Positions 8,148 to 17,999 are shown, numbered from the stretch's first letter. The stretch: DNA of 64,000 nucleotides from Natronohydrobacter sp. (GCA_030603695.1 JAUVXF010000004.1:124001-188000), one strand, 5' to 3'. Notes: a model not told the origin generated them from the letters alone. A program made the numbers and translations.

Positions 8148-10394
8148 TCAATCCACCAGCGTGGCGACATAGTCCATCAGGGCAGGGCGCGCGCTTTCTT
8201 CGCCCCGTGCCTGCACCCGCGCGATCAATTCCGACACCTCGTTCAGATTGGCACGCCGGATCAGCGATTTCACAGGCCCGATCGAGGCCGGGCGCATGGA
8301 GAGCGAGGAAATCCCGATCCCTGCCAGCGCCAGCGCATCAATGGGCCGCCCCGCATCTTCACCGCAAAACGACAGCGCCGTCTGGCTTTCATGGCAGCGA
8401 TCCACGATCACTTGCAGAAATGTCAGGAAGGCAACATTCAGCGTATCATAGCGGCGGCGAACAAGCTCATTCTCGCGGTCTGCGGCGAAGAAAAACTGTT
8501 TCAGGTCATTCCCGCCGATAGAGATGAAATCGGCAGCATCGAAAAAGCTTTTGGGCGCATAGGCAAGGGAGGGGGTTTCCAGCATGGCCCCGACTTCCAC
8601 ATGCGCGGGCAGCACATGGCCCAAACGCTGCTCGCGCGCGATTTCGCGCATCAGCATGTCATGGGCGCGGGTGAATTCGCTTTGGGTTGCCACAAGCGGG
8701 AACATCACGCTCAGCGCGCGGCCATTGGCAGCGCGGATCAGCGCTTGCAACTGCATCCGCAGCACGCCGGGTTTGTCCAGCCCCACCCGCAGCGCGCGCC
8801 AGCCCATTGCCGGGTTCGGCTCGTCCGGGCGCTTCATATAGGGCATCACCTTGTCAGACCCGATATCCAGCGTTCGGAAATAGACTTTCTTTTCCTTGGC
8901 GGCATCCAGAACGCGGGCATAATTGCGCACCAGATCAGAGCGTTTTGGCATCCGGTCGCGGGCCAGAAACTGCAATTCGGTGCGAAACAGCCCCACCGCT
9001 TCGGCCCCGGAAGAGGGCAGCGAGGGCAGATCAGCCATCAGCCCTGCATTCATCTTCAGGGTAATGCGCGTGCCGCAGCGGGCCTGCGCGGGTTTGTCAC
9101 GCAGGCTGGCGTAGCGTTCCTGCGCCTTGGCCTGCATCGCCATCTTGTCGCGGAAGGCGCTGGTGATACTGTCATCGGGGCGCAGATGCACCACGCCCTC
9201 TGTGCCATCCACCAAGATATGATCACCATTCAGCGCCTCTGTGGTGATGCGCGGCACATTTATAACCAACGGAATCGCCAAGGCCCGCGCGACAATGGTG
9301 GCATGGCTGCCAACCGCGCCTTCTTCCAGCACCACGCCGCGCAGCCTGCGGCCATATTCCAGCAATTCACCGGGCCCGATATTGCGGGCCACCAGAATCG
9401 GGCGTTCGGGCATTTCGGCCCCGGTTTCGCTGCCTTGCCCTGTCAGAATGCGCAGCAACCGATTGGAGAGATCATCCAGATCATGCAGCCTGTCGCGCAG
9501 ATAGGCGTCGGGGACAGTTTCCAGCCGGGCGCGGGCGGTGGATTGCTCTTTCTCTACCGCAGCCTCGGCCGATAGCCCGCGGCGGATATCTTCTTCCATC
9601 CGCTTCATCCAGCCGCGCGAATGGGCAAACATCCGGTAGGTTTGCAAGACTTCCTGATGTTCCTTGTCACGGTTTCCGGCATTGGCCAAAAGCTGGTCGA
9701 TGGACACGCGCAACTGCGACACAGCCCCTTCCAGCCGGGCAAGTTCTGCCTGACTGTCATCATTGACAAGGTTGGTGATCACCACGCGCGGCTCGTGCAG
9801 CCAGACTTCGCCTTCGGCCTCGCCTTCCTGTGCGGTGACGCCGCGAAGCAAGGTGGCGTGTTTGTGGGGGGTGGCAAAGCTTGTGCCTTCGCCCACAAAT
9901 GCGCCCAGCTCTGTCATCTCGGCCAGCACCATGGCCACAACTTCCAGACCGTAAATCTCGTCATCAGAATAGAGGCGGGGTTCTTTTGCTTGCACCACCA
10001 GCACGCCCAGCCTTTCGCCCAGCCGCTGAATGGGCACGCCAAGGAAAGAGCTGTAAATCTCTTCCCCAGTCTCTGGCATATAGCGAAAGCCCGGTTCAGC
10101 GGGGGCATTGGCGGTGTTCACAGGGCGCGCAAGCCGCGCAACCTTGCCCACCAGCCCCTCGCCAAGCCGCATACGGGTTATATGCACCGATTCCGGGCGC
10201 AGCCCTTCGGTGGCGCAAAGTTCCATCGTTTCAGGGTCGCGGAACAGATAGATCGAGCACACCTCCACCCCCATCGATTCTGCGATGATGGTGGTGATCC
10301 TGTCCAACCGTTCTTGCGCCGGGTTGGACAGGGACATTTCGTCGCGCAAGCGGCGAAGCAGCTTTCTACTGTCTGTTTCCGTTCTGTGGGGCAT
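8148..10394 (-). CDS. ptsP: Phosphoenolpyruvate-protein phosphotransferase PtsP, EI-Ntr (748 aa)
   Basis: First enzyme of the nitrogen phosphotransferase system: it takes phosphate from phosphoenolpyruvate and passes it to NPr. An N-terminal GAF domain (about residues 15-170, with IIAESMGVEVCSIYLF) separates it from sugar-PTS enzyme I. The phosphohistidine domain carries GAVGSHATIVARALAIP with the active His. The C-terminal PEP-binding barrel has GLFRTELQFLARDRMP and SIGGNDLKQFFFA. It lies 30 bp downstream of lysC, an arrangement common in Rhodobacteraceae. Confidence 0.95.
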   Translation of the reverse strand: MPHRTETDSRKLLRRLRDEMSLSNPAQERLDRITTIIAESMGVEVCSIYLFRDPETMELCATEGLRPESVHITRMRLGEGLVGKVARLARPVNTANAPAEPGFRYMPETGEEIYSSFLGVPIQRLGERLGVLVVQAKEPRLYSDDEIYGLEVVAMVLAEMTELGAFVGEGTSFATPHKHATLLRGVTAQEGEAEGEVWLHEPRVVITNLVNDDSQAELARLEGAVSQLRVSIDQLLANAGNRDKEHQEVLQTYRMFAHSRGWMKRMEEDIRRGLSAEAAVEKEQSTARARLETVPDAYLRDRLHDLDDLSNRLLRILTGQGSETGAEMPERPILVARNIGPGELLEYGRRLRGVVLEEGAVGSHATIVARALAIPLVINVPRITTEALNGDHILVDGTEGVVHLRPDDSITSAFRDKMAMQAKAQERYASLRDKPAQARCGTRITLKMNAGLMADLPSLPSSGAEAVGLFRTELQFLARDRMPKRSDLVRNYARVLDAAKEKKVYFRTLDIGSDKVMPYMKRPDEPNPAMGWRALRVGLDKPGVLRMQLQALIRAANGRALSVMFPLVATQSEFTRAHDMLMREIAREQRLGHVLPAHVEVGAMLETPSLAYAPKSFFDAADFISIGGNDLKQFFFAADRENELVRRRYDTLNVAFLTFLQVIVDRCHESQTALSFCGEDAGRPIDALALAGIGISSLSMRPASIGPVKSLIRRANLNEVSELIARVQARGEESARPALMDYVATLVD

Positions 10395-10424
10395 TGCCCC
10401 TCCGATCTTGCCTTTGGGCCTGCC

Positions 10425-11684
10425 TTAGCCCGCCTTGTCGAGGTCAAACGCATCATGAAGCGCCTGAACCGCCAGTTCCATATATTTTCTGTCAATCAAC
10501 ACGGAAATCTTGATTTCAGAGGTGGCGATCACCTTGATATTGACGCCTTCTTGGGCAAGTGCGCTGAACATGCGTGCGGCAACCCCCGCATGGCTGCGCA
10601 TGCCGATTCCCACAACCGAGACTTTGGCCGCGTCGGTATCCACTTCCAGTTTCTCATAGCTGATGCTGCCTGCATCGCGCGCGGTTTCCAGCGCCTTGCG
10701 CGCGCGGGCTACCTGATCCACGGGGCAAGAGAAGGTCATATCGGTGACAGGCCGCTCATGACCCTGATAATCCTTTTCAGAGATGTTCTGAACGATCATA
10801 TCCACATTCACCCCCGCTTCGGAGAGTGGGCCGAAAATGGCGGCGGCAATGCCGGGGCGGTCTTCGACCGTGACAAGGGTCAGTTTCGCTTCTTCGCGGC
10901 TATAGGCCACGCCAGAGACAACTTTCGATTCCATGATTTCATCCTCATCACAGACCAGGGTTCCTGATGTTTCATTCGTATCATCGAAAGATGACAGCAC
11001 GCGCAGCCGCACCTTGTAGCGCATTGCCAATTCTACCGAACGGGTTTGCAGCACTTTCGCCCCAAGGCTGGCAAGTTCCAGCATTTCTTCGAAGCTGATC
11101 TTGTCCAGCTTGCGCGCCTTGCTGGTGATGCGGGGATCGGTGGTATAGATTCCGTCAACATCGGTATAGATATCGCAGCGCTCTGCGCCGAAGGCGGCGG
11201 CAAAAGCCACGGCTGTGGTATCAGACCCACCGCGCCCCAGCGTTGTGATGCGCCCCTCGGCGCTGACCCCCTGAAAGCCTGCGATCACCGCAACCTTGAA
11301 GCCTTCGGCAAATTTGGCATCCAGATTCTTGCGCGGGATATCGACAAACCGCGCCGCGCCATGGGCGCTGGTGGTTTGGATCGGCACTTGCCAGCCCTGC
11401 CAACTGCGCGCGGGAATATCCATTTCCTGCAATGTCAAAGCCATCAGCCCGGCGGTAACATTCTCTCCCGAACTGACAACGGCATCATATTCGCGCGCAT
11501 CATAAAGCGGCGAGGTTTCATTGACCCAGCCCACCAGTTCATTGGTCTTGCCCGACATGGCAGAGACAATGACAATCACATCATAACCGCGTTCCACCTC
11601 GGCCTTCACCTTCTGGGCCGCATTGCGAATGCGCTCCAGATTGGCAACCGATGTGCCCCCGAATTTCATTACCAGAAGCGGCAT
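10425..11684 (-). CDS. lysC: Aspartate kinase (419 aa)
   Basis: Catalyses ATP-dependent phosphorylation of aspartate, the first step towards lysine, threonine and methionine. The kinase domain starts with VMKFGGTSVANLERI and includes ITTLGRGGSDTTAVA. Two C-terminal ACT domains (about residues 265-419) are expected to bind feedback inhibitors. The start at MPLLVMKFGG has AAGGGA upstream; a much longer open frame upstream is GC-rich readthrough across the HDAC-like gene. It is probably cotranscribed with ptsP. Confidence 0.96.
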   Translation of the reverse strand: MPLLVMKFGGTSVANLERIRNAAQKVKAEVERGYDVIVIVSAMSGKTNELVGWVNETSPLYDAREYDAVVSSGENVTAGLMALTLQEMDIPARSWQGWQVPIQTTSAHGAARFVDIPRKNLDAKFAEGFKVAVIAGFQGVSAEGRITTLGRGGSDTTAVAFAAAFGAERCDIYTDVDGIYTTDPRITSKARKLDKISFEEMLELASLGAKVLQTRSVELAMRYKVRLRVLSSFDDTNETSGTLVCDEDEIMESKVVSGVAYSREEAKLTLVTVEDRPGIAAAIFGPLSEAGVNVDMIVQNISEKDYQGHERPVTDMTFSCPVDQVARARKALETARDAGSISYEKLEVDTDAAKVSVVGIGMRSHAGVAARMFSALAQEGVNIKVIATSEIKISVLIDRKYMELAVQALHDAFDLDKAG

Positions 11685-11773
11685 GGGCCGATCCCTTCCC
11701 CCATAGGAATTTCGCGCATTCTTTATGCGTGTGGGCAGGGCTGCGCAAGGTGGGCTGTGCGCTTGATGGGGGT

Positions 11774-12925
11774 TCAGGCGGTTTTTCTCTGGCTTGCGGG
11801 GCGGCTCTGGCTGCCAAGCTGAAGGCGCGCGCGCAGATAGTCCAGCCGGGCGGTGATTTCGGGGCGCAGCGGGCCTTCGCGCGGGGGGTCTGCAAGGGTG
11901 GTGCGCCAGTGGTCTTGGGGGGCGTGGCCGGGGCTGCGGCGGTTCCATGACAGGGCGCGCAGCACCGATTGCGCGCCCTCTGGTAGCGTGCCTTCTGCCG
12001 CGTGCCCGTTCAACGCGCCCCAGACCCGTGTCCAGCAGCGCGCCACCGACCACGGGTTATAGCCGCCACCCCCCAACACCATCAGCCGCGGCGCAACCGC
12101 GCGCAGGGCAAGCGCCACGTCTGCATGCGCGTTATTCGACAGCGCCAGCCGCGACAGCGGGTCTTCTTCCACCGCATCGGCCCCGCATTGCAGCACAATC
12201 GCTTGCGGGGCGAAGCGTTCCAGCGCGGGCAGGATAAGGCGGTGCAGGATGGCGCGCATTTCGGTATCATTCAGCCCGCGCGGCACTGGCAGATTTACCG
12301 CGCGCCCTGCACCGCGATCTTCCAGCGCCCCCGTGAAAGGCCAGCGCTTTTCTTCATGCACAGAGATCAGAAGCATATCTTCCGCGCCGGAAAGTGCGGC
12401 TTCCACCCCATCGCAATGATGGGCGTCTATATCCACATAGGCAATCCGGCTTAGCCCCAGATGGCGCAAAGCCAGAAGGGCCAGAACCGGATCATTCAGA
12501 TAGCAAAACCCGTTTGCCCGCTCTGCCAAGGCGTGATGCGTGCCCCCGCCCGGCACATGCACAACACCCCCCTCGGCCAGCAGGGCCGCGGCCAGCATCA
12601 CCCCGCCTGCACCCGTGGCAGGGCGGCGGAACATTTCGGGGAAAACCGGGTTGGCGGTGCTGCCAAGGCCAAAGCGGGCCTGCATCTGTGGGCTGGCGTT
12701 TTGCGTGGCCTCTGCCTGTTGCAGGGCTGCGATATACTCTGCGCTATGAAAGGCCATCAGCGCCTCTGGCTTGGCGCGCGGGCTGGTGCGGTATTGCCCC
12801 GGTGCAAGCCAGTTCAGCGCGCGCACCAGATCCATCACGGTGGACACGCGCGGAATATGCAGCGGATGCCATGCCCCATAGCTGGAGCCGCGATAGATTT
12901 CCGAGCCGATGAAAACCGGCATCAT
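11774..12925 (-). CDS. Histone deacetylase-family (AcuC-like) amidohydrolase (383 aa)
   Basis: A zinc-dependent deacetylase or amidohydrolase of the class II HDAC / acetoin-utilisation type. Motifs are GGGTHHALAERANGFCYLND (tandem active-site histidines), the zinc-binding YVDIDAHHCDG, and the glycine loop LGGGGYNP near the C-terminus. In bacteria the substrates are acetylated polyamines, acyl-CoA synthetase or unknown. MMPVFIGSE is taken as the start (12925, or 12922 if the second Met is used); this leaves 16 bp to the glutathione peroxidase gene upstream. Confidence 0.88.
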   Translation of the reverse strand: MMPVFIGSEIYRGSSYGAWHPLHIPRVSTVMDLVRALNWLAPGQYRTSPRAKPEALMAFHSAEYIAALQQAEATQNASPQMQARFGLGSTANPVFPEMFRRPATGAGGVMLAAALLAEGGVVHVPGGGTHHALAERANGFCYLNDPVLALLALRHLGLSRIAYVDIDAHHCDGVEAALSGAEDMLLISVHEEKRWPFTGALEDRGAGRAVNLPVPRGLNDTEMRAILHRLILPALERFAPQAIVLQCGADAVEEDPLSRLALSNNAHADVALALRAVAPRLMVLGGGGYNPWSVARCWTRVWGALNGHAAEGTLPEGAQSVLRALSWNRRSPGHAPQDHWRTTLADPPREGPLRPEITARLDYLRARLQLGSQSRPASQRKTA

Positions 12926-12941
12926 CTTGCGGCTGGCCCCA

Positions 12942-13451
12942 TCATGGCAGCGCCGCCCGAATGGGGCGCGTGATTGCGCGTGCGGTGGGGCGTGTGCCAG
13001 AGCCCCAAAAGCCCAGCAACGCGCCATCCGGCCCGATCAGGGCCTTGTTGAAATTCCAGCTTGGGACATGCCCGTGTTCTTGCGCCAGCCATTGAAAGAA
13101 CGGATGCGCCTGCGCCCCGCGCACGGGCGTGATCTGGGTGATGGGAAATGTCAGCCCGGTCTGGACGCGGCAGAAATCTGCCACTTCCTCATTGCTGGAC
13201 AGTTCCTGCCGGAAATCATCCGAGGGCACGGCCAGCACCACCAGCCCGCGCGGGCCATATTCTTCATACAGCGCCTGCATATCGCCATATTGGCGGGTAA
13301 AGCCGCAAAGCGACGCGGTATTGACCACCAAAACCGGCTGGCCGCGCCACTCGGCCAGATCAAGGGGCGCGCCATCAAGGGCGGTGAAGGTGAAGGCTTG
13401 GGCAGGCAGGCCGGGAAGTGCCAGCCAAAGGGCCATGATGAGTGCACGCAT
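12942..13451 (-). CDS. Glutathione peroxidase-family protein, secreted variant (169 aa)
   Basis: A thioredoxin-fold peroxidase with a probable signal peptide (residues 1-19, MRALIMALWLALPGLPAQA), so it is likely periplasmic. The peroxidatic cysteine is C49 in NTASLCGFTRQY, and WNFNKALIG keeps the family Trp and Asn. The usual Gln of the PCNQF motif is replaced (VPSDDF, D79), and the second cysteine of that motif is absent, so the catalytic set is altered. The start is fixed by GGGAAGGAAAG upstream. It is followed closely by the HDAC-like gene. Confidence 0.85.
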   Translation of the reverse strand: MRALIMALWLALPGLPAQAFTFTALDGAPLDLAEWRGQPVLVVNTASLCGFTRQYGDMQALYEEYGPRGLVVLAVPSDDFRQELSSNEEVADFCRVQTGLTFPITQITPVRGAQAHPFFQWLAQEHGHVPSWNFNKALIGPDGALLGFWGSGTRPTARAITRPIRAALP

Positions 13452-13593
13452 GATCTTTCCTTCCCGGCCAAGATATTGTGACTTACAAGCTAGAAGAGGG
13501 CGGGCATGGGGCAAGGGCAGGGCCGGTTCATTTTCTCTTGAATTGGTTCAGTTCCTGTTTACTTCTGCCGTGCAAAATCGCAGGCATAAAGAG

Positions 13594-14019
13594 ATGATCA
13601 AATATTCGCTCAGATGCGCCGAAGGGCACGGGTTTGAAAGCTGGTTCCAGTCCGGGGCGGCCTTTGATGGGCTTTTGGCGCGTCAGCTTGTCTCTTGCCC
13701 GCATTGCGGCACAAGCGCTGTGGAAAAGGCGCTGATGGCCCCAGCCGTTGGCTCTGGCGCGGCTGCGCCCACGGCGCAAACACCGCCCGCGCCGCAAGAC
13801 GATGTCGCGCGCCGCTTGCAGGAATTGCGCGCGCGGGTAGAAGCGAATTCGGATTATGTGGGCGAGCGCTTCGCGGCAGAGGCACGCGCCATGTATCTGG
13901 GTGAAATCCCCGACCGTCCCATTTATGGCGAGGCCCGCCCGGCAGAGGCGCGCGCGCTGTTGGAAGAAGGCGTGCCCGTATTGCCCTTGCCCTTCCTGCC
14001 CACCCGCAAAGCGAATTAA
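13594..14019 (+). CDS. DUF1178 family protein (141 aa)
   Basis: A short conserved alphaproteobacterial protein of unknown role. The N-terminus has a ribbon-like cysteine set (SLRCAEGHGFESWF, then VSCPHCGTSAVEKALMAP), which suggests metal binding. A variable Ala/Pro linker follows, then the conserved DYVGERFAAEARAMYLGE. It is divergent from the glutathione peroxidase gene and convergent with bpt. Confidence 0.88.
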   Translation: MIKYSLRCAEGHGFESWFQSGAAFDGLLARQLVSCPHCGTSAVEKALMAPAVGSGAAAPTAQTPPAPQDDVARRLQELRARVEANSDYVGERFAAEARAMYLGEIPDRPIYGEARPAEARALLEEGVPVLPLPFLPTRKAN

Positions 14020-14032
14020 ACGCCAGCGCGCC

Positions 14033-14896
14033 TTACAACGCGCCGTCAGACCGTGTGGCGGGTGATATTGGCGCGCTCAGGCTGCTGGGCAGGCTAAGGC
14101 CCGCCACTTGTTCGGCAATGGGCTTTACCGATAAGGGATGTGTCGTGCCCGAATATTGCTCTGGATCATCCAGCACGCGCCATTGGCCATCATGGAACAC
14201 CTCCAGGCCCGAAAACCGCGCCTTGTAATCCATCTTGGGGCTGCCGGGAACCCAATAGCCCAGATAGACAAAGGGCAGGCCCACTTGCCGCGCCAGTTCG
14301 ATCTGATCCAGGATCATATAGCTGCCCAGCGAATTGGCCGCCATTTTGGGGTCGAAAAACGAATAGACAAGGCTTAGCCCGTCATCCAGCACATCGCTTA
14401 GGCACACGCCTTGCAAATGGCGCCGCCCGGATGGGCCTTGGCCGATATATTCCAATACCCGCGTGCGTACAGGGGTTTCCTCTATCATGGCCGCAAATTC
14501 AAATACGTCCATATCGGCCATCCCGCCATCGGCATGGCGCGAATCCAGATAGCGGCGGAACAGATCAAATTGATCCTCTGTTGCCCAGGCACTGGTGACA
14601 TGGCGTTGCAACTGGCTGTTGCGCTTCATTACCCGACGTTGCGAGCGGGTGGGCTGGAACGTATCCACCCGGATACGCGCGGAAAGGCAGGCGCAGCAAT
14701 CCGCGCAAGAGGGGCGATAAAGCACATTCTGCGACCGCCGGAACCCCTGTTTGGACAGCGTATCATTCATTGCTTCGGCTTGATCGCCTTGCAGCGCGGT
14801 GAACAGCTTGCGTTCCATTCGGCCTGCCAGATAGGGGCAGGGCTGCGGGGCCGTCACATAAAACTGCGGAATGGTGGGCAGGCTGTGGCGCATCAA
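14033..14896 (-). CDS. bpt: Aspartate/glutamate leucyl-tRNA-protein transferase (287 aa)
   Basis: An ATE1-like N-end rule transferase that adds leucine to proteins with N-terminal Asp or Glu and so marks them for ClpS/ClpAP. Recognisable segments are [34 protein letters not shown] and [19 protein letters not shown]. Either of the first two Met codons could start translation. Downstream of marC on the same strand, with an 81-bp gap. Confidence 0.92.
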   Translation of the reverse strand: MMRHSLPTIPQFYVTAPQPCPYLAGRMERKLFTALQGDQAEAMNDTLSKQGFRRSQNVLYRPSCADCCACLSARIRVDTFQPTRSQRRVMKRNSQLQRHVTSAWATEDQFDLFRRYLDSRHADGGMADMDVFEFAAMIEETPVRTRVLEYIGQGPSGRRHLQGVCLSDVLDDGLSLVYSFFDPKMAANSLGSYMILDQIELARQVGLPFVYLGYWVPGSPKMDYKARFSGLEVFHDGQWRVLDDPEQYSGTTHPLSVKPIAEQVAGLSLPSSLSAPISPATRSDGAL

Positions 14897-14977
14897 AGGC
14901 TACTCGGAAAAAAGCGAAGATTTTGGCGAAGTCTAGCAAGGGATTTCATATTCGCCAAGCCCTGTGCGGAGCTATGG

Positions 14978-15637
14978 CTAAAGCGCGGTTGCGCCCGGTG
15001 GGAGAATGCCAATCGCACTGGCCCCATTGAGGACAAATTGCACCGAAAGTGCTGCCAGCAACAGGCCGAAAAGCCGTGTCATGACCATTGTTCCCGTGCG
15101 GCGCAGCAGGCGTTCTATCAGCCCGGCCGACAGGAAGGCAAGAAAGACCAGCACAATTACCCCCAGCATCACCGCCGTCACCAGTGCAAGGCCCTGCGGG
15201 CTGCGCCCGGCCTCATTGATCAAAAGCACCATTGTTGCCATGGCACCCGGCCCGGCAATCAGGGGCATGGCCAGCGGGAAAACAGACGGATCATCGGCGG
15301 GCGCGGATGTGCCCTCATCAGCGTGATCCTTGCGGCGCTGGCTGCGGCGGTCAAATAACATGTCCAGCGCGGTGAGAAACAGCAATATCCCCCCGGCGAT
15401 CTGGAAGGCGGGCATGGAAATTCCGATGAAGCGCAGGAATTCTTCGCCCGCCAGCCCGAACAGCGCCAGCAGGATGGCCGCAATCACACAGGCACGCAGC
15501 CCGATGCTGCGCCGCTTCTCCGGCGTCATGCCCTGTGTAAGCGCGACGAATAGCGGCGCTGTGCCAATGGGATCTATCACGACAAACAGGGTGACAAAGG
15601 CAGTGATCAGAAATGTAATTTCCACCAACTCGAACAT
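14978..15637 (-). CDS. MarC-family integral membrane protein (219 aa)
   Basis: A six-helix inner membrane protein of the MarC/NAAT family. Visible segments include FVTLFVVIDPIGTAPLFVAL near the start and FPLAMPLIAGPGAMATM in the middle, both family hallmarks. Once thought to export drugs, its true function is unsettled. It lies 4 bp downstream of the dCTP deaminase gene and is probably cotranscribed with it. Confidence 0.9.
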   Translation of the reverse strand: MFELVEITFLITAFVTLFVVIDPIGTAPLFVALTQGMTPEKRRSIGLRACVIAAILLALFGLAGEEFLRFIGISMPAFQIAGGILLFLTALDMLFDRRSQRRKDHADEGTSAPADDPSVFPLAMPLIAGPGAMATMVLLINEAGRSPQGLALVTAVMLGVIVLVFLAFLSAGLIERLLRRTGTMVMTRLFGLLLAALSVQFVLNGASAIGILPPGATAL

Positions 15638-15641
15638 ATGC

Positions 15642-16724
15642 TTACAACATCTTGAAGTGTTTAGATAGTTTCAGGCCCTGCCCTTGATAGTTCGAGGCGA
15701 TGCCCGCCCCATATAGCCGCTCTGGCCGCGCGCTCATCCGCTCATATACCAGCCGCCCGACAATCTGGCCATGCTCCAGCACGAAGGGTGCTTCATGGCA
15801 GCGCACCTCCAGCACCCCGCGCGCGCCCGCACCGCCAGCGGCAGCATGGCCAAAACCGGGATCGAAAAACCCCGCATAATGCACCCGGAATTCCCCCACC
15901 ATGGCCAGATAAGGGGCCATTTCGGCAGCGTAATCGGGGGGGATATGCACCGCTTCGCGGCTGACAAGGATATAGAATGCGCCGGGGTCAAGAATGATCT
16001 GGCCATCTGCGCTGTGCAGGTCTTCCCAGAAATCATGTGGCGCATAGGCCCCGATCCTGTCCAGATCAATCACCCCGGTATGGGGTTTGGCGCGGTAGCC
16101 AACCAGCGTGCCGCGCTCTGGTCGCAGATCCACCGAAAAGCCCAACCCGTCAGAGATGACAGGCTCTCCGGGAACCAGCTGCTCGCGCCTATGCAGCGCG
16201 GCCAGTTCGGTATCGCTGAGGATGGCTTGCCCGCGCCGGAACCGGATTTGATTAAGCCGCATGCCGGGGCGCACCAGCACGGAAAACGAGCGCGGGCAGA
16301 TTTCGGCATAAAGCGGGCCGTGATAGCCCTCTGGCACGCGATCAAATTCCACCCCGTCATCGGTGATGACGCGGGTGAGCAAATCCAGCCGCCCGGTAGA
16401 GCTTTTGGCATTGGTCACAGCCTGAATGCCCAAAGGCAGCGCCAAGCTTTCCATCAGGGGCACGACATAGACACAGCCCTTTTCCAGCACGGCGCCATTG
16501 GTCAGATCCATCTGGTGCATTTCAAATTCTGCCAGACGATCGGCCAGTTTGCGCCCTTTGCCCGCTAGGAAAGACGCGCGCACACGATAGGCACGCGGGC
16601 CAAGGCGCAGATCAAGGCTGGCCGGTTGGATCTGGGCTTCTTGCACAGGCGGATCAGACAGGATCACCCCTTGCGCCACCATTGCGCGCAACTCCTGCGC
16701 AGGCAAAACCCCGGTTTCGTGCAT
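15642..16724 (-). CDS. dcd: 2'-deoxycytidine 5'-triphosphate deaminase, double-length type (360 aa)
   Basis: Deaminates dCTP to dUTP to feed thymidylate synthesis. At 360 residues it is about twice the usual Dcd length, and both halves carry deaminase/dUTPase-like sequence: IQPASLDLRLG, NAKSSTGRLDLLTRVITDD and RPGMRLNQIRF in the first half, then ISDGLGFSVDLRP and GQIVGRLVYERM in the second. This tandem form is typical of Alphaproteobacteria. The start at MHETGVLPAQ has GGGGAA upstream. It lies next to tRNA-Pro. Confidence 0.9.
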   Translation of the reverse strand: MHETGVLPAQELRAMVAQGVILSDPPVQEAQIQPASLDLRLGPRAYRVRASFLAGKGRKLADRLAEFEMHQMDLTNGAVLEKGCVYVVPLMESLALPLGIQAVTNAKSSTGRLDLLTRVITDDGVEFDRVPEGYHGPLYAEICPRSFSVLVRPGMRLNQIRFRRGQAILSDTELAALHRREQLVPGEPVISDGLGFSVDLRPERGTLVGYRAKPHTGVIDLDRIGAYAPHDFWEDLHSADGQIILDPGAFYILVSREAVHIPPDYAAEMAPYLAMVGEFRVHYAGFFDPGFGHAAAGGAGARGVLEVRCHEAPFVLEHGQIVGRLVYERMSARPERLYGAGIASNYQGQGLKLSKHFKML

Positions 16725-16807
16725 TGTTTTTCCCCGACGTGACAGCGCAAAGCCCTGCGCTTGTCTTGCAGATGCTTGCATCCAGTGCAAGGGGAAGGCT
16801 TTAGAAA

Positions 16808-16884
16808 TGGTCGGGCTAGCAGGACTTGAACCTGCGACCTTCCGCCCCCCAGACGGACGCGCTACCAGACTGCGCCATAGCCCG
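16808..16884 (-). tRNA. tRNA-Pro (anticodon GGG)
   Basis: Read on the minus strand, CGGGCTA pairs with TAGCCCG to form the acceptor stem. A GCGC/GCGC D stem, an anticodon stem TCCGT/GCGGA with loop CTGGGGG (anticodon GGG), and the TΨC arm with GTTCAAG are all present. The CCA end is encoded (TGG at 16808-16810). Length is 77 nt. It reads codons CCC and CCU. Confidence 0.96.
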
Positions 16885-16971
16885 ACGCTCTGTGCGGCCC
16901 TATCTACCCGATTCACGCCCAAGGGCAAGGCCGAATTCGCGGCTTGCCTCACAAAACTTGCGGGCCGTTTC

Positions 16972-17592
16972 TTACGGTCTGTCCAGTTTTACCCGCAGCG
17001 CTTCCAGCCGGGCCAAAAGCGGTTTGGCAGCCTGAATCCTGTCTGGTGCAGGGGGGGCCATGCGCAAGGCATGTGCCAAGGCACCAGCACGAATAGAGCC
17101 GCCGGGCAGATGTCCGGGAACGGGCATGCGGGATGGTTTTGCCGCCTCTATGGGCGCAATGCGGGGGGGCAGGGTGGCTGCGTCTGCCTGCTCTTGCGGC
17201 GCTACAGCGCTTGGGGCTGTGGCTGGCACAGGGTTTGGCACGGGGCCTCGCTCTGGGCTTGTCTTTGGGGCAGGTGTGGTTTCGGGCACAGGGCTTTGCG
17301 GCCCGGAAACCATCTCTTCCGCCAAGGGTGCGATCTGTGCAATCTGACGCACGCCCTTATCCGCAATCAGCTTTTGCACGCCGCGAATGGTCATCCCCTG
17401 ATCATACAGCAAAGTTTTGATACCAGAGAGCAGATCAATATCGGCGGGCCGGTAATATCTGCGCCCGCCAGCGCGCTTCACAGGTTTGACCTGAGAAAAC
17501 TTGCTTTCCCAAAAGCGCAGCACATGCGCCGGCACTTGCAATGCATCCGACGCCTCGCTGATTGTGCGAAACGCGTCCGGCGCCTTTTGCAT
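16972..17592 (-). CDS. MerR-family transcriptional regulator (206 aa)
   Basis: The N-terminal 75 residues form a MerR-type winged helix ([20 protein letters not shown], then [17 protein letters not shown]). The C-terminal half is rich in Pro and Ala and seems disordered, with no sensor cysteines. The gene follows ihfA after a 3-bp gap, an arrangement common in Alphaproteobacteria. Its targets are not known. Confidence 0.88.
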   Translation of the reverse strand: MQKAPDAFRTISEASDALQVPAHVLRFWESKFSQVKPVKRAGGRRYYRPADIDLLSGIKTLLYDQGMTIRGVQKLIADKGVRQIAQIAPLAEEMVSGPQSPVPETTPAPKTSPERGPVPNPVPATAPSAVAPQEQADAATLPPRIAPIEAAKPSRMPVPGHLPGGSIRAGALAHALRMAPPAPDRIQAAKPLLARLEALRVKLDRP

Positions 17593-17595
17593 GAA

Positions 17596-17904
17596 TTACC
17601 CCTGTTTCCGGTTGCCTTCGGCGACGCGGTCTTTCATCAGATGCGAGGGCCGAAAAGTCAGGACACGGCGCGGAGAAATCGGCACTTCCTCGCCGGTTTT
17701 GGGATTGCGCCCAACACGCGCCGTTTTATCGCGCACCGAGAATGTCCCGAAAGATGATATTTTCACCTGCTCGCCACGCACCAAGGCGTCAGAGACATGT
17801 TGCAAAACCGAATCTACCAAGGTGGAAGATTCATTGCGTGACAGGCCCACTTCCCTGAAGACGGCCTCTGTCAAATCCATTCGTGTTAAAGTCGTGTCTG
17901 ACAT
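17596..17904 (-). CDS. ihfA: Integration host factor alpha subunit (102 aa)
   Basis: A DNA-bending HU-family protein that works as a heterodimer with IhfB. Family sequence is clear: [34 protein letters not shown], and the DNA-contacting arm [15 protein letters not shown] ending in RRVLTFRPS. The partner gene ihfB is not in the window. It is followed by the MerR gene in the same transcript direction. Confidence 0.96.
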   Translation of the reverse strand: MSDTTLTRMDLTEAVFREVGLSRNESSTLVDSVLQHVSDALVRGEQVKISSFGTFSVRDKTARVGRNPKTGEEVPISPRRVLTFRPSHLMKDRVAEGNRKQG

Positions 17905-17999
17905 ATCATCCCCCGCCGATTTGGCACAGCATGGGGGAAAGCGATTTTCGAGTCAATAACAGGTGCTTGTGGCAAAGGGTTAAACTGGTGATCCTGCGC

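Noticed and set aside
8391-9575. A 394-codon plus-strand frame within ptsP
   Set aside because: Opposite strand of a secure gene; composition (Gln, His, Arg) is that of an antisense shadow.
16808-16884. Integration site in tRNA-Pro(GGG)
   Set aside because: No duplicate of the tRNA 3' end and no foreign genes were found around it.
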